Shown here piece after piece: positions 16,652-26,700 of a stretch of DNA of 64,000 nt. The position numbers and the translations under genes are program-made. The DNA lies in contig NZ_WQCA01000006.1 in NCBI RefSeq assembly GCF_013032445.1, positions 248,001 through 312,000 of the forward strand, given 5' to 3'. The notes beneath the pieces were generated by a model. The model was not told the origin of the DNA. It saw nothing but the letters and a program-made list of their open reading frames with translations, and ran no database searches. Source of the stretch: Ruegeria arenilitoris (GTDB lineage: Bacteria; Pseudomonadota; Alphaproteobacteria; Rhodobacterales; Rhodobacteraceae). Position 1 is the first letter of the stretch, and each line of letters starts with the position of its first letter.

Positions 16652-17566
16652 ATGAACCGCCCCCGCTTCCGCTGGCATATCGTCGTGTTTCTGGCACCCG
16701 CCGTGCTTGTTTATACGGCAGTGATGATCTTTCCTCTGTTCAACACGCTGCGACTGGCGCTGTTTACCGAAGTCGATCAGACCCGCGTGTTCGTTGGATT
16801 GCAGAACTTTCAAACGCTGTTTTTCGATCCGGTCTGGTCCGAACAATTCTGGAACGCGTTGGGCAATAACTTCTGGTTCTTCCTGATCCACATGCTGGTG
16901 CAAAATCCCATCGGGATCGCACTGGCGGCGCTGCTGAGCCACCCGCGCCTGCGGTTCGCAGCGCTGTACCGCTCGGCGATTTTCATTCCAACGATCCTCA
17001 GCTTTGTGATTGTGGGTTTCGCATGGAAGCTTATCCTGTCGCCGATCTGGGGTATCGCCCCGTCGATGCTGGATGCAATCGGGTTGAAATCGCTGTTTGC
17101 GCCGTGGCTGGGGAAAGAAGAATACGCCCTGACCACGCTGGCGCTGATCTCGGTCTGGCAGTTCGTCGGCATACCGATGATGCTGATCTATGCCGCCCTG
17201 CTGACCATCCCGGAGGAAATCCTAGAGGCCGGAGAGATTGACGGCATCACCGGCGCCTCGGCCTTCTGGAAGATCAAACTGCCACTGATCCTGCCCTCGA
17301 TCGGGATCATCTCGATCCTGACTTTTGTTGGCAATTTCAACGCATTCGACCTGATTTACGCAGCGCAAGGCGCTTTGGCGGGGCCGGATTTCTCGACCGA
17401 TATTCTGGGCACTTTCATGTATCGCACCTTCTTTGGCTTCCAACTGCAATTGGGCGACCCTCACATGGGATCGGCTATTGCGGGGGCCATGTTCGCAATC
17501 ATCCTCGTGGGCGTCTGCATCTACCTGTTCGGCATCCAAACCCGGATGCGTCGGTATCAATTGTGA
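16652..17566 (+). CDS. Sugar ABC transporter permease (MalF/UgpA type)
   Basis: 304 aa, six predicted membrane helices (for example FLAPAVLVYTAVMIFPLF near the N-terminus). The EAA loop is seen as EEILEAGEIDGITGASAFWKIKLPLI, where the cytoplasmic ABC subunit docks. It forms the translocation channel with the next permease. It lies 65 bases after the binding-protein gene, across a strong hairpin. Confidence 0.92.
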   Translation: MNRPRFRWHIVVFLAPAVLVYTAVMIFPLFNTLRLALFTEVDQTRVFVGLQNFQTLFFDPVWSEQFWNALGNNFWFFLIHMLVQNPIGIALAALLSHPRLRFAALYRSAIFIPTILSFVIVGFAWKLILSPIWGIAPSMLDAIGLKSLFAPWLGKEEYALTTLALISVWQFVGIPMMLIYAALLTIPEEILEAGEIDGITGASAFWKIKLPLILPSIGIISILTFVGNFNAFDLIYAAQGALAGPDFSTDILGTFMYRTFFGFQLQLGDPHMGSAIAGAMFAIILVGVCIYLFGIQTRMRRYQL

Positions 17567-17576
17567 GGGCCCTGCG

Positions 17577-18416
17577 ATGAACAAAGCACGCCAAAACCCT
17601 CTCAACACCGCCGCGATGCATGGAGCACTTATCCTCTATACGCTGATCGCTCTGTTCCCGGTCTTCGTGATCCTGATCAACAGCTTCAAATCCCGCCGCG
17701 CCATCTTTCGCGAACCGCTGGCATTGCCGAACACCGACAGTTTCTCGATGATTGGTTATGAAACGGTGATGAAGCAGGGGGATTTCTTCCTCTACTTCCA
17801 GAACTCGATGATCGTCACCGTGGCATCACTGTTCTTCATCCTGCTGTTCGGCGCGATGGCGGCCTACGCGCTGTCGGAGTACCAGTTCAAGGGCAACCTG
17901 CTGATGGGTCTGTATCTGGCGCTGGGGATCATGATCCCGATCCGCATCGGCACCGTGGCAATCCTTGAGATGATGGTCGCGACCGGGCTGGTGAACACAC
18001 TTTGGGCGCTGATCCTGGTCTACACGGCGCAGGGGTTGCCCTTGGCTGTGTTTATCCTGTCAGAATTCATGCGGCAGGTCAGTGATGACCTGAAAAACGC
18101 GGGGCGCATCGACGGGCTGTCAGAATACACGATCTTCTTCCGGTTGGTGCTGCCTCTGGTCCGACCTGCGATGGCGACCGTGGCCGTGTTCAACATGATC
18201 CCGATCTGGAACGACCTATGGTTCCCGCTGATCCTTGCGCCGGCTGAAGAAACCAAGACACTCACGCTGGGCAGTCAGGTTTTCATCGGACAATTCGTCA
18301 CCGACTGGAACGCGGTTCTCTCGGCCCTGTCGATGGCGATTCTGCCGGTGCTGGTACTCTACGTCATCTTCTCGCGCCAACTGATCCGTGGCATCACGTC
18401 AGGAGCTGTCAAATGA
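17577..18416 (+). CDS. Sugar ABC transporter permease (MalG/UgpE type)
   Basis: 279 aa, six helices, EAA loop DDLKNAGRIDGLSEYTIFFRLVLPL. ATG at 17577 follows the previous stop by 10 bases. An upstream extension of the frame only overlaps the first permease. Its stop overlaps the start of the oxidoreductase gene by 4 bases. Second channel subunit of the CUT1 importer. Confidence 0.92.
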   Translation: MNKARQNPLNTAAMHGALILYTLIALFPVFVILINSFKSRRAIFREPLALPNTDSFSMIGYETVMKQGDFFLYFQNSMIVTVASLFFILLFGAMAAYALSEYQFKGNLLMGLYLALGIMIPIRIGTVAILEMMVATGLVNTLWALILVYTAQGLPLAVFILSEFMRQVSDDLKNAGRIDGLSEYTIFFRLVLPLVRPAMATVAVFNMIPIWNDLWFPLILAPAEETKTLTLGSQVFIGQFVTDWNAVLSALSMAILPVLVLYVIFSRQLIRGITSGAVK

Positions 18417-19447
18417 CCCGTGTATTGATTGCAGGCCTTGGCAATATGGGGCTGAGCCACGCATTGGCCCATCACCACCACCCCGACGCGCAGATCGTGG
18501 GGCTGGTGAACCGGTCCGGTCACGTGGAGCACCCCGACCTTGCGGGTTACCCGGCTTTTTCAGATTTCGAGACTGCGCTGTCAGAGACTAAACCCGATCT
18601 GGCCGTGATCGCCACCTATTCCGACAGCCATGCCGACTACGCCTGTGCCGCGATGGAGACTGGTGCGCATGTCTTCGTCGAAAAACCGCTGGCCACCAAC
18701 GTGGCGGATGCGCGTAGGGTTGTGGAAACTGCTACCAAGCTGACCCGCAAACTGGTCGTGGGTTACATCTTGCGCCACCACCCCTCATGGATGCGTCTGA
18801 TTGCCGAGGCGCGCGATCTGGGCGGGCCGTATGTGTTCCGTCTGAACCTGAACCAGCAATCCTCGGGCGCGGAATGGGAAACGCATAAGTCGCTGATGCA
18901 GACAACGTCGCCCATCGTCGATTGCGGTGTGCACTATGTGGATGTGATGTGTCAGATCACCGATGCACAGCCTGTCCGCGTACACGGCATGGGGCTGCGC
19001 CTGTCCGATGAGATCGCTGAAGACATGTATAACTACGGCCAGTTTCAGGTGATCTTCGAGGACGGCTCGGTCGGCTGGTACGAGGCCGGATGGGGTCCGA
19101 TGATGTCCGAGACGGCTTTCTTCGTGAAAGATATCGTATCGCCCAACGGCTCGGTTTCGATCACCGATGGCAACAAGGGCGCGTCGGCAGATATCGACGG
19201 ACACACCAAGGTCGGCGGGCTGCTGGTCCATAAGCCAAGCGGAGACCGCACCATCGAGATGCCTGATGAGCCCGGTCATCAGGAGCTCTGCGATGCCGAG
19301 CAGGCCTATATGCTGCGCGCCATCGCAGAGAACATCGACCTGACGCGTCATATGAATGACGCCGTCCAGTCCCTCGCCATTTGTCTGGCCGCGGATGAAA
19401 GCATCCGCACAGGCCAACCCGTTTCGTTGGAGAAACCCGCGTCATGA
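18413..19447 (+). CDS. Gfo/Idh/MocA-family NAD(P)-dependent oxidoreductase
   Basis: 344 aa. A Rossmann fold at the N-terminus ([14 protein letters not shown], the GxGxxG nucleotide loop) is followed by the family EKP motif ([10 protein letters not shown], ~92-101) and the C-terminal beta-sheet substrate domain ([12 protein letters not shown] with the conserved D..VH). Members oxidise or reduce sugars and inositols, or act as glycosidase-like retro enzymes. It overlaps the permease upstream and the ATPase downstream by 4 bases each, so it is an integral part of the importer operon. Its role in amino-sugar use (for instance acting on a 1,6-anhydro or keto sugar) cannot be read from sequence. 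Confidence 0.88.
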   Translation: MTRVLIAGLGNMGLSHALAHHHHPDAQIVGLVNRSGHVEHPDLAGYPAFSDFETALSETKPDLAVIATYSDSHADYACAAMETGAHVFVEKPLATNVADARRVVETATKLTRKLVVGYILRHHPSWMRLIAEARDLGGPYVFRLNLNQQSSGAEWETHKSLMQTTSPIVDCGVHYVDVMCQITDAQPVRVHGMGLRLSDEIAEDMYNYGQFQVIFEDGSVGWYEAGWGPMMSETAFFVKDIVSPNGSVSITDGNKGASADIDGHTKVGGLLVHKPSGDRTIEMPDEPGHQELCDAEQAYMLRAIAENIDLTRHMNDAVQSLAICLAADESIRTGQPVSLEKPAS

Positions 19448-20436
19448 CCGCTCTGACCCTGACCAATGTAAATAAGTCCTTCGGCAATGTGCATGTTCTG
19501 AAAGACATCACGCTAGAGGTCGAGGAAGGCGAATTTGTCGTCTTCGTCGGCCCCTCGGGCTGTGGCAAGTCCACCCTGTTGCGGGTGATTGCAGGGCTTG
19601 AGGATGCATCTTCGGGCGAGATCAACATCGGCGGTCAGCAGGTCAATTTGGTGCCGCCGTCCAAGCGCGGGATCGCGATGGTATTTCAGAGCTACGCGCT
19701 CTACCCGCACCTGAACGTGCGTGGGAACATGACACTGGCGCTGAAGCAGGAAAAGCAACCCAAGGCGGTGATCGAAGAACGTGTTGCTAATGCCAGCCGG
19801 ATGCTGAACCTTGAGGATTATCTGGACCGCTACCCGTCCGAACTGTCTGGTGGGCAACGTCAGCGTGTTGCAATTGGGCGCGCCATCGTGCGCGAACCCA
19901 AGCTGTTCTTGTTTGACGAGCCACTCTCCAACCTCGACGCCGCATTGCGGATGAATACACGGATCGAGATCGCTAACCTGCACCGAGCACTGGATGCCTC
20001 GATGATCTACGTCACCCATGACCAGACCGAGGCGATGACACTGGCCGACAAGATCGTCGTGCTGCGTGACGGACGGGTGGAACAGACCGGCACCCCGATG
20101 GAGCTGTATAACAATCCCGCCAACCAGTTTGTTGCTGGATTTCTGGGATCGCCGTCGATGAATTTCCTGCCCGAAGGGTTACTGGGCAGCGGTCAAAACA
20201 CCATCGGCATCCGCCCCGAAGACCTTTACCTGTCCGATGACGGTCCACTGGCGGCGCGCGTAAGTCACGTGGAAAAACTGGGCGGTGACACCAACGTCAT
20301 CGCCAAAATACACGACCATGCGGTAACGGCACGGCTGTTCGGCCAGCACGCGATTTCCGAAGGGCAGGAATTGCGTTTTGCATACGCCGCAGACAAGGCC
20401 TATCGCTTTGACGCCGCTGGTCAGCGTTTGCGCTAA
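19444..20436 (+). CDS. Sugar ABC transporter ATP-binding protein (MalK/UgpC type)
   Basis: 330 aa. Walker [11 protein letters not shown]-loop FQSYALYPH, signature LSGGQRQR, Walker [13 protein letters not shown] and switch His in [11 protein letters not shown] are all intact. A TOBE domain follows (~235-330), shorter than in E. coli MalK. It energises the two permeases. ATG at 19444 overlaps the oxidoreductase stop by 4 bases. Last gene of the plus-strand amino-sugar operon. Confidence 0.93.
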   Translation: MTALTLTNVNKSFGNVHVLKDITLEVEEGEFVVFVGPSGCGKSTLLRVIAGLEDASSGEINIGGQQVNLVPPSKRGIAMVFQSYALYPHLNVRGNMTLALKQEKQPKAVIEERVANASRMLNLEDYLDRYPSELSGGQRQRVAIGRAIVREPKLFLFDEPLSNLDAALRMNTRIEIANLHRALDASMIYVTHDQTEAMTLADKIVVLRDGRVEQTGTPMELYNNPANQFVAGFLGSPSMNFLPEGLLGSGQNTIGIRPEDLYLSDDGPLAARVSHVEKLGGDTNVIAKIHDHAVTARLFGQHAISEGQELRFAYAADKAYRFDAAGQRLR

Positions 20437-20575
20437 ATGTCGCAGAGCAACTACATCACGCCAAATTGATTACCTCTGAATTAATAAGAGAAAACGCACT
20501 ATTTCCAGAGTGGGGAAGGCAACAGCCCTTTTCCCAATCCTGTTTCCCGGCAGATAAGGCACCATCCTTAAGTGC

Positions 20576-20594
20576 GTTGTTAACAACCTGTCAC
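20576..20594 (+). promoter_or_regulatory. Palindrome and CTGTCAC half-site upstream of phoX
   Basis: GTTGTTAACAAC (20576-20587) is a perfect 12-bp palindrome, followed directly by CTGTCAC (20588-20594), which equals a Pho-box half-site. A second half at the expected 11-bp spacing is not evident, so PhoB control is only suggested. Confidence 0.3.
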
Positions 20595-20648
20595 AAAGAC
20601 GCCCTAAATCCCTTTCATCCACTTTTTTCAGACAGCCAGGAGCCATCC

Positions 20649-22538
20649 ATGAAAGACGTCGACCCCACCACACTGTCCGCCGACGACTGGGACGAACTGC
20701 ACTTCCCGCGCCCCAAAGAAAACGACTTTGACCGCGTTGTTGAAAGCGCCATTTCGCGTCGCGGTTTTCTGGGCGGTGTACTGGCCTTTGGCTCGGGCGC
20801 TGCTGCCATGGGTGCCGGCCTGATGGGTTCGACGGCCGCACACGCCGTCACCGCGTCGCGTTTTGCATTCACTCCGATTGCTGCGCAGACCGACGGCACC
20901 GTGCACGTGCCGGAAGGGTACGAATGGAAAATGCTGATGCGCTGGGGTGACCCGCTGTTTTCCGACGCAGACGGTTACGACCTGACCGATGGCGGCGCGG
21001 TCGAGAAATCGGATCGCATTTTCGGTGAAAACACCGACGGAATGGAGACCTTCTCGTTCCAGGGGCACGAACTGATTGCGATCAACCACGAATATCCGAA
21101 TCGCAAGATCAACCTGCCCGCCGCGCAGGAAGGCGTACCCGCCAGTGCCGACGACGTTCTGAAACTGCAGAACCTGCAGGGCGTTACCGTGATGGAAATC
21201 ACCGAAGGCCCCGACGGCTGGTCTGTAGTCAAAGACAGCCCTTTCAACCGCCGCATCCACCACAATTCCCCGATGAAGATCGTTGGTCCTGCAGCCGGGC
21301 ATGACCTGCTGAAGACCGAGGCTGATCCAACCGGCACCGCTTCGCTGGGCACCATGAACAACTGTGGCGCAGGTAAGACCCCCTGGGGCACCTACCTGAC
21401 ATGCGAAGAGAACTTTAACGGCTACTTCGGGTCGTCAGACGAGAACGCCAGCTACGACCAGAAGGTCGCAGATGGTATGAAGCGCTACGGTATCAAAGCT
21501 GAAAGCTGGAACGGCTATGAACTGTTCGATCCGCGCTTTGACACGTCGAAAAACCCAAATGAACCGCACCGCGCGGGCTGGATCGTTGAAATCGACCCGA
21601 CCAAGCCGGATAGCACACCGGTCAAACACACCGGTCTGGGCCGCTTCAAGCACGAGAACGCCGAGGTGACACTGGCCGCGGATGGCCGTGTTGTTGTCTA
21701 TATGGGTGACGATGAGCGCGGCGAGTATCTTTACAAGTTCGTCTCGAACGGCACCTACCAGCCCGGTGGCGAAACCGAGAGCCTGCTGAATGACGGCACG
21801 CTCTATGTGGCCAAGTTCAACGACGACGCAACCGGTTCGTGGTTGCCGCTGACATCGGAAACAACCGGAATGGACGCGGCTGAGATCCTGATCTTCACCC
21901 GTATGGCTGCGTCGGCCGCAGGCGGCACCACCATGGACCGTCCGGAATGGGTCGCCTCCAGCCCGGTTGCGGTCGAGGCCTATTGCTGCCTGACCAACAA
22001 CAAGAACCGGGGCGTCAAGCCGAATGCCGGTGGTGACGATACATCGGTTAACGCAGCTAACCCGCGCGAGGCCAACAAATACGGCCAAATCGTGCGTTGG
22101 CGTCCTGCAAATGATGACCACGCCGCCGACACGTTCGATTGGGATCTGTACGTCATGGCAGGCAACCCGACCGTGCATTCCGACGACCGCGCTGGTTCGC
22201 CGAATGTGAACGAGGGCAACCTGTTCAACTCGCCCGACGGCATGGCCATCGACTCGACGGGCCTGATCTGGATCCAGACCGACGGCAATGACGACAATGA
22301 GGAAGATTTCGCAGGTCACGGTAACAACCAGATGTTGGTTGGTGACCCGATCACCGGCGAAATCGCGCGTTTCATGACCGGCCCCAACGGTTGTGAAGTC
22401 ACCGGTCTGGCCTGGTCCACTGACCTGCGCACCATGTTCGTCGGCATCCAGCACCCGGGCAGCAACTGGCCCGACGGCGGCACGCCGCGGTCCTCGGTGA
22501 TTACGATCAAGCGCGCCGATAACGGTCTGGTTGGTTAA
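20649..22538 (+). CDS. phoX: PhoX-like DUF839 family alkaline phosphatase
   Basis: 629 aa. A long N-region ends in a twin-arginine signal (SRRGFLGGVLAFGSGAAAMGAGL, RR near residue 38; cleavage after AHA). The mature protein is a DUF839 beta-propeller-like enzyme. PhoX proteins in this family are Ca- and Fe-dependent periplasmic phosphomonoesterases. Segments NCGAGKTPWGTYLTCEENF, GRFKHENAEV and YMGDDERGEYLYKFV are typical. Start at 20649 has AGGAG at a good spacing; a longer frame to 20466 lacks one. The function assignment to phosphatase is by family, since some DUF839 proteins are uncharacterised. Confidence 0.8.
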   Translation: MKDVDPTTLSADDWDELHFPRPKENDFDRVVESAISRRGFLGGVLAFGSGAAAMGAGLMGSTAAHAVTASRFAFTPIAAQTDGTVHVPEGYEWKMLMRWGDPLFSDADGYDLTDGGAVEKSDRIFGENTDGMETFSFQGHELIAINHEYPNRKINLPAAQEGVPASADDVLKLQNLQGVTVMEITEGPDGWSVVKDSPFNRRIHHNSPMKIVGPAAGHDLLKTEADPTGTASLGTMNNCGAGKTPWGTYLTCEENFNGYFGSSDENASYDQKVADGMKRYGIKAESWNGYELFDPRFDTSKNPNEPHRAGWIVEIDPTKPDSTPVKHTGLGRFKHENAEVTLAADGRVVVYMGDDERGEYLYKFVSNGTYQPGGETESLLNDGTLYVAKFNDDATGSWLPLTSETTGMDAAEILIFTRMAASAAGGTTMDRPEWVASSPVAVEAYCCLTNNKNRGVKPNAGGDDTSVNAANPREANKYGQIVRWRPANDDHAADTFDWDLYVMAGNPTVHSDDRAGSPNVNEGNLFNSPDGMAIDSTGLIWIQTDGNDDNEEDFAGHGNNQMLVGDPITGEIARFMTGPNGCEVTGLAWSTDLRTMFVGIQHPGSNWPDGGTPRSSVITIKRADNGLVG

Positions 22539-22547
22539 ACCACAGGG

Positions 22548-22582
22548 AAACGCCTCCGGCCTTTCGGTCTCGGGGGCGTTTT
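22548..22582 (+). terminator. Terminator after phoX
   Basis: Stem arms AAACGCC (22548-22554) and GGCGTTT (22575-22581) with a paired inner CCGG/CGG region, followed by TT on the plus strand. It sits between convergent genes and may work both ways. Confidence 0.7.
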
Positions 22583-22584
22583 CG

Positions 22585-23148
22585 TCAGATATCCTGCCCC
22601 TGTGGCGCCAACGGTCCACCCGGCGCCAGCAGATGACGCTCAGATAGCCACGGGTTCAGTTCCAGGGCCTGGCTCAAAGCCTCCCGCGCTTCGTCGATTC
22701 TTTGCAGTCCCAACAATGTAAGCGCACGCCCGCTGATCGCCGCTACGTGGTTTGGTGAAAGCTCAATGGCCCTGTCCAGATCGGGCAAGGCAGCCGCAAA
22801 ATCCTGTCGCAAATAATGCGCAAAGGCCCTTTGGTTGTATCCTTCAGCATAAGACGGGCAGTAGGCAATCAGCTTGTCGAAATCCTCAATCGCGCCCAGC
22901 AGATCCCAGGCGTTGCGACGTGTCATACCCCGGTCCAACACTGCCTGCGCGCTTTCATCCGGTGCGTCGGTCCAGTATTCCCACAGTTGGTTGGACAAAG
23001 CACGGGCAGCCTGTTCGTTTTCGGCCTGCTGGATTTGCGCGATCACACCACTGACATCGGCACTGTGATCCGGTGCAACCGGGCAGTCCGCAGCCTGAAC
23101 GGCAGTAGACGCAAGAAGAAAGGCGGAAGCGAAAACGATCTGTCTCAT
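22585..23148 (-). CDS. Periplasmic TPR-repeat protein
   Basis: 187 aa with a signal peptide (MRQIVFASAFLLASTAVQA). After a short helical region there are about three tetratricopeptide repeats (~70-170), with patterns such as AIEDFDKLIAYCPSYAEGYNQRAFAHY, DLDRAIELSPNHVAAISGRA and ALSQALELNPW. It probably serves as a periplasmic adaptor. It is separated by 30 bases from putR, and both are read leftward. Confidence 0.82.
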   Translation of the reverse strand: MRQIVFASAFLLASTAVQAADCPVAPDHSADVSGVIAQIQQAENEQAARALSNQLWEYWTDAPDESAQAVLDRGMTRRNAWDLLGAIEDFDKLIAYCPSYAEGYNQRAFAHYLRQDFAAALPDLDRAIELSPNHVAAISGRALTLLGLQRIDEAREALSQALELNPWLSERHLLAPGGPLAPQGQDI

Positions 23149-23178
23149 GCGCCAATGGTGACGCCACCAGGTCGTTCG

Positions 23179-23661
23179 TCAACCCATCCCTTCGATAGCT
23201 CCGGACACGCCCGTTTCCTTCACGGCCTCCATCGCAACGAAAGTAGAGGTATTGGCTACATGCGGCAGGGATGAGATTTTCTCGGCCAGAACCGCACGGT
23301 ATTCCGACATAGAACCCGTGCGGATTTTCAGAAGATAGTCGAAATTCGACGCAATCATATGGGCTTGTTCAATCTCGGCCACCTTGCGCACCGCTGCGTT
23401 GAACTCTGCCAACGCTTTCTCACGCGTATCGGTCAGGCGCACTTCGACAAATGCAACATGGTCCAAGCCAAGGCGGATCGGGTCCAGCAGGGCACGGTAT
23501 CCGGTGATGATCCCTTCGGCCTCAAGCCTTTTCACACGTGCTTGAGTTGGTGATTTCGACAGCCCTATGCGTCGCGCGAGGTCAGCAACCGAGATACGCC
23601 CGTCCTCGGCTAGAATCGTCAGGATCGACCGATCAAACCGGTCCAGATCAGGGCGGGTCAT
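23179..23661 (-). CDS. putR: Lrp/AsnC-family regulator of proline utilisation
   Basis: 160 aa. N-terminal HTH (residues ~8-55: LDRFDRSILTILAEDGRISVADLARRIGLSKSPTQARVKRLEAEG) and C-terminal RAM ligand domain. It is divergent from putA, as PutR is in alphaproteobacteria, where it activates putA in response to proline. A symmetric dyad lies between the two starts. The assignment as putR rests on family plus position. Confidence 0.88.
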   Translation of the reverse strand: MTRPDLDRFDRSILTILAEDGRISVADLARRIGLSKSPTQARVKRLEAEGIITGYRALLDPIRLGLDHVAFVEVRLTDTREKALAEFNAAVRKVAEIEQAHMIASNFDYLLKIRTGSMSEYRAVLAEKISSLPHVANTSTFVAMEAVKETGVSGAIEGMG

Positions 23662-23680
23662 TTGCGTCGAATCCTCATCT

Positions 23681-23715
23681 AATTTCAGGTCATTCGCCTC
23701 TCATGACCCAAAATT
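23681..23715. promoter_or_regulatory. Candidate PutR operator dyad
   Basis: 35-bp interrupted palindrome centred on 23698: outer arms AATTT (23681-23685) and AAATT (23711-23715), inner arms GGTCAT (23688-23693) and ATGACC (23703-23708). All four arms share one centre. It lies 20 bases from the putR start and 55 from the putA start. Confidence 0.55.
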
Positions 23716-23769
23716 AAGGCAATCATCCCGCAAAATCGATCCTATATTTAACAAAAGCCCGGAGGATAC

Positions 23770-26700
23770 ATGACACACAGCCTGCGCACCCATATCGACG
23801 GCCAGACCTATGCCGATCAGTCTGATATTCTGCAAACCCTGATCGCACAGGCAAAGCTGAGCGAACCCGACCGCGCCGCGATCTGCACGGCGGCGGCACA
23901 GTTGGTGCGCGACATCCGATCCAGCACCTCACCCGGTATGATGGAGGTCTTCCTCGCCGAATATGGCCTATCCACCGACGAAGGCGTCGCGCTGATGTGT
24001 CTGGCCGAAGCACTTCTGCGAGTCCCGGACGCCGAAACGATCGATGCGTTGATCGAGGACAAGATTGCACCGTCAGATTGGGGCAAACATCTGGGTCAGT
24101 CGTCCTCGTCGCTGGTGAATGCCTCGACCTGGGCGCTGATGCTGACGGGTAAGGTTCTGGACGAAGGCAAGACATCCCCGGTCAGCGCCCTGCGCGGGGC
24201 GATCAAACGGCTGGGTGAGCCGGTGATCCGCACCGCCGTAGGCCATGCGATGAAAGAGATGGGACGTCAGTTCGTTCTGGGCGAAACCATCCAATCCGCC
24301 ATGGATCGCGCCAGCGGGATGGAGGCCAAAGGCTACACCTATTCCTACGACATGCTGGGCGAGGCCGCGCGCACCGAGGCCGATGCCGCGCGCTATCACC
24401 TGTCTTATTCCCGCGCCATTGCCGCTATTGCCGATGCCTGCACCCGTGACGACATCCGCGCCAACCCGGGGATTTCGGTAAAGCTTTCGGCGTTGCACCC
24501 GCGCTATGAAATCGCACAGGAACAGCGCGTGATGGAGGAGCTTACCCCTCGCCTGCGCGCCCTGTGTCTACTGGCCAAGGCGGCCGGAATGGGCCTGAAC
24601 GTCGACGCAGAGGAAGCCGACCGCCTGTCGCTGTCCCTGCAGGTAATCGAAGAGGTGATGGCCGAGCCCGCTCTGGCCGGATGGGATGGTTTCGGGATCG
24701 TGGTTCAGGCTTACGGCCCGCGTGCCGGGGTCGTACTGGATACGCTCTATGACATGGCCGAACGTCATGACCGCAAGCTGATGGTACGGCTGGTGAAAGG
24801 CGCCTATTGGGATACCGAGATCAAGCGCGCTCAGGTCGAGGGCGTCGATGGCTTCCCCGTGTTCACCCGCAAGGCGGCAACCGATATCTCATACGTCGCC
24901 AATGCCCGCAAACTGCTGGGCATGACCGACCGGATCTATCCGCAATTCGCCACTCATAACGCCCATACTGTCAGCGCAATCCTGCATATGGCCGGCGATC
25001 AACCGTTCGAGTTCCAGCGCCTACACGGGATGGGTGAGACCCTGCATCAAATCGTCAAGGATCAAAGCAACACGCGCTGCCGGATCTACGCTCCGGTCGG
25101 CGCACATCGCGACCTTCTGGCCTATCTCGTGCGGCGGCTGCTGGAGAACGGCGCGAACTCGTCCTTTGTGAACCAGATCGTGGATGAAGCCGTGCCGCCG
25201 GAAGAGGTTGCCGCTGACCCCTTCATTACCATTCAGGAACCGAAATCTCCTCTACCCACCGGCCCCGAGCTGTTTCAACCGGAACGCCCGAATTCGAAGG
25301 GGTTCGACCTGCACCACACGCCGACGCTCGACCGGATCGACGCAGCCCGGGACGAGTTCCGGGTCCATCACTGGTACGCGCAGCCGCTGCTGTCGGTGGA
25401 TGCACGGCCCGAAAAAGACCAGCCCGTTACCAACCCGGCGAACCCGCAGGACCGGCCCGGCGCCGTCGCCGCGGCCAGCGCGCAGGATGTTGAACTGGCG
25501 CTGGCCTCGGCCAGCCCATGGCAGGTCCCTACCGAGGATCGGTCGCTCATCCTTAACGCCGCCGCTGATCTGTACGAAGCGCATTACGGTGAGTTGTTCG
25601 CCCTTCTTGCCCGCGAGGCAGGCAAATCCGTCCCCGACGCGGTGGCCGAACTGCGCGAGGCGGTGGATTTCCTGCGCTACTATGCGGCCAACATTCCGCA
25701 GGCGGAACCGGCGGGGACGTTTACCTGCATCAGCCCGTGGAACTTCCCGCTGGCAATTTTCACCGGCCAGATTTCCGCCGCACTGGCCACGGGGAACGCC
25801 GTTCTGGCCAAACCCGCGCCGCAGACGCCATTGATTGCGCACCGGGCCGTGCAACTGCTGCACGAGGCTGGCGTCCCCCGCGACGTGTTGCAATTGCTGC
25901 CGGGCGGGCCATCTGTCGGGGCAGCGCTGACGTCGGACCCGCGCGTGTCGGGGGTGGCGTTCACCGGTTCGACCGCGACGGCGCTGAAAATCCGCGCGGC
26001 CATGGCTGACAATCTTCGCCCAGGAACGCCCCTGATCGCGGAAACCGGCGGGTTGAACGCGATGATCGTGGACAGCACTGCTCTGCCTGAACAGGCCGTG
26101 CAGTCCATCATCGAAAGTGCGTTTCAGTCGGCAGGGCAGCGGTGTTCAGCCCTGCGCTGCCTCTACGTGCAGGAAGACATCGCCGACGATCTGCTGACCA
26201 TGCTGACCGGCGCGATGGAGGCGCTGCATGTCGGGGACCCATGGCAGCTGACCACAGATTGCGGCCCCGTGATTGATCAGGACGCCCAGCAGGGCATTGC
26301 GGATCACATCGCGCAGGCCCGCAGCGAAGGGCGGGTTTTGAAGGAGTTGGGCACACCACCCTCGGGCACCTTCATCGCCCCCACCCTGATCGAACTGCCG
26401 GGAATTGCGGCGCTGGAACGCGAGGTCTTTGGCCCCGTACTGCACGTGGCTCGCTTCAAAGCCTCCGAGATTGATCAGGTCATCGCTGATATCAACGCAA
26501 CCGGCTACGGGCTGACCTTTGGCCTGCACACACGCATCGACGACCGCGTGCAGCACATCACCGAGGCCATCCACGCGGGCAACATATACGTCAACCGCAA
26601 CCAGATCGGGGCCATCGTCGGTTCGCAACCATTTGGAGGCGAAGGTCTCTCAGGCACCGGACCGAAAGCAGGCGGGCCGAACTATATGGCGCGTTTTTGC

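Noticed and set aside
20588-20620. Complete Pho box upstream of phoX
   Set aside because: Only one CTGTCAC half is present; no second half at 11-bp spacing.
21435-22619. 394-codon minus frame opposite phoX
   Set aside because: Antisense shadow; the plus-strand gene has a Tat signal and family motifs.
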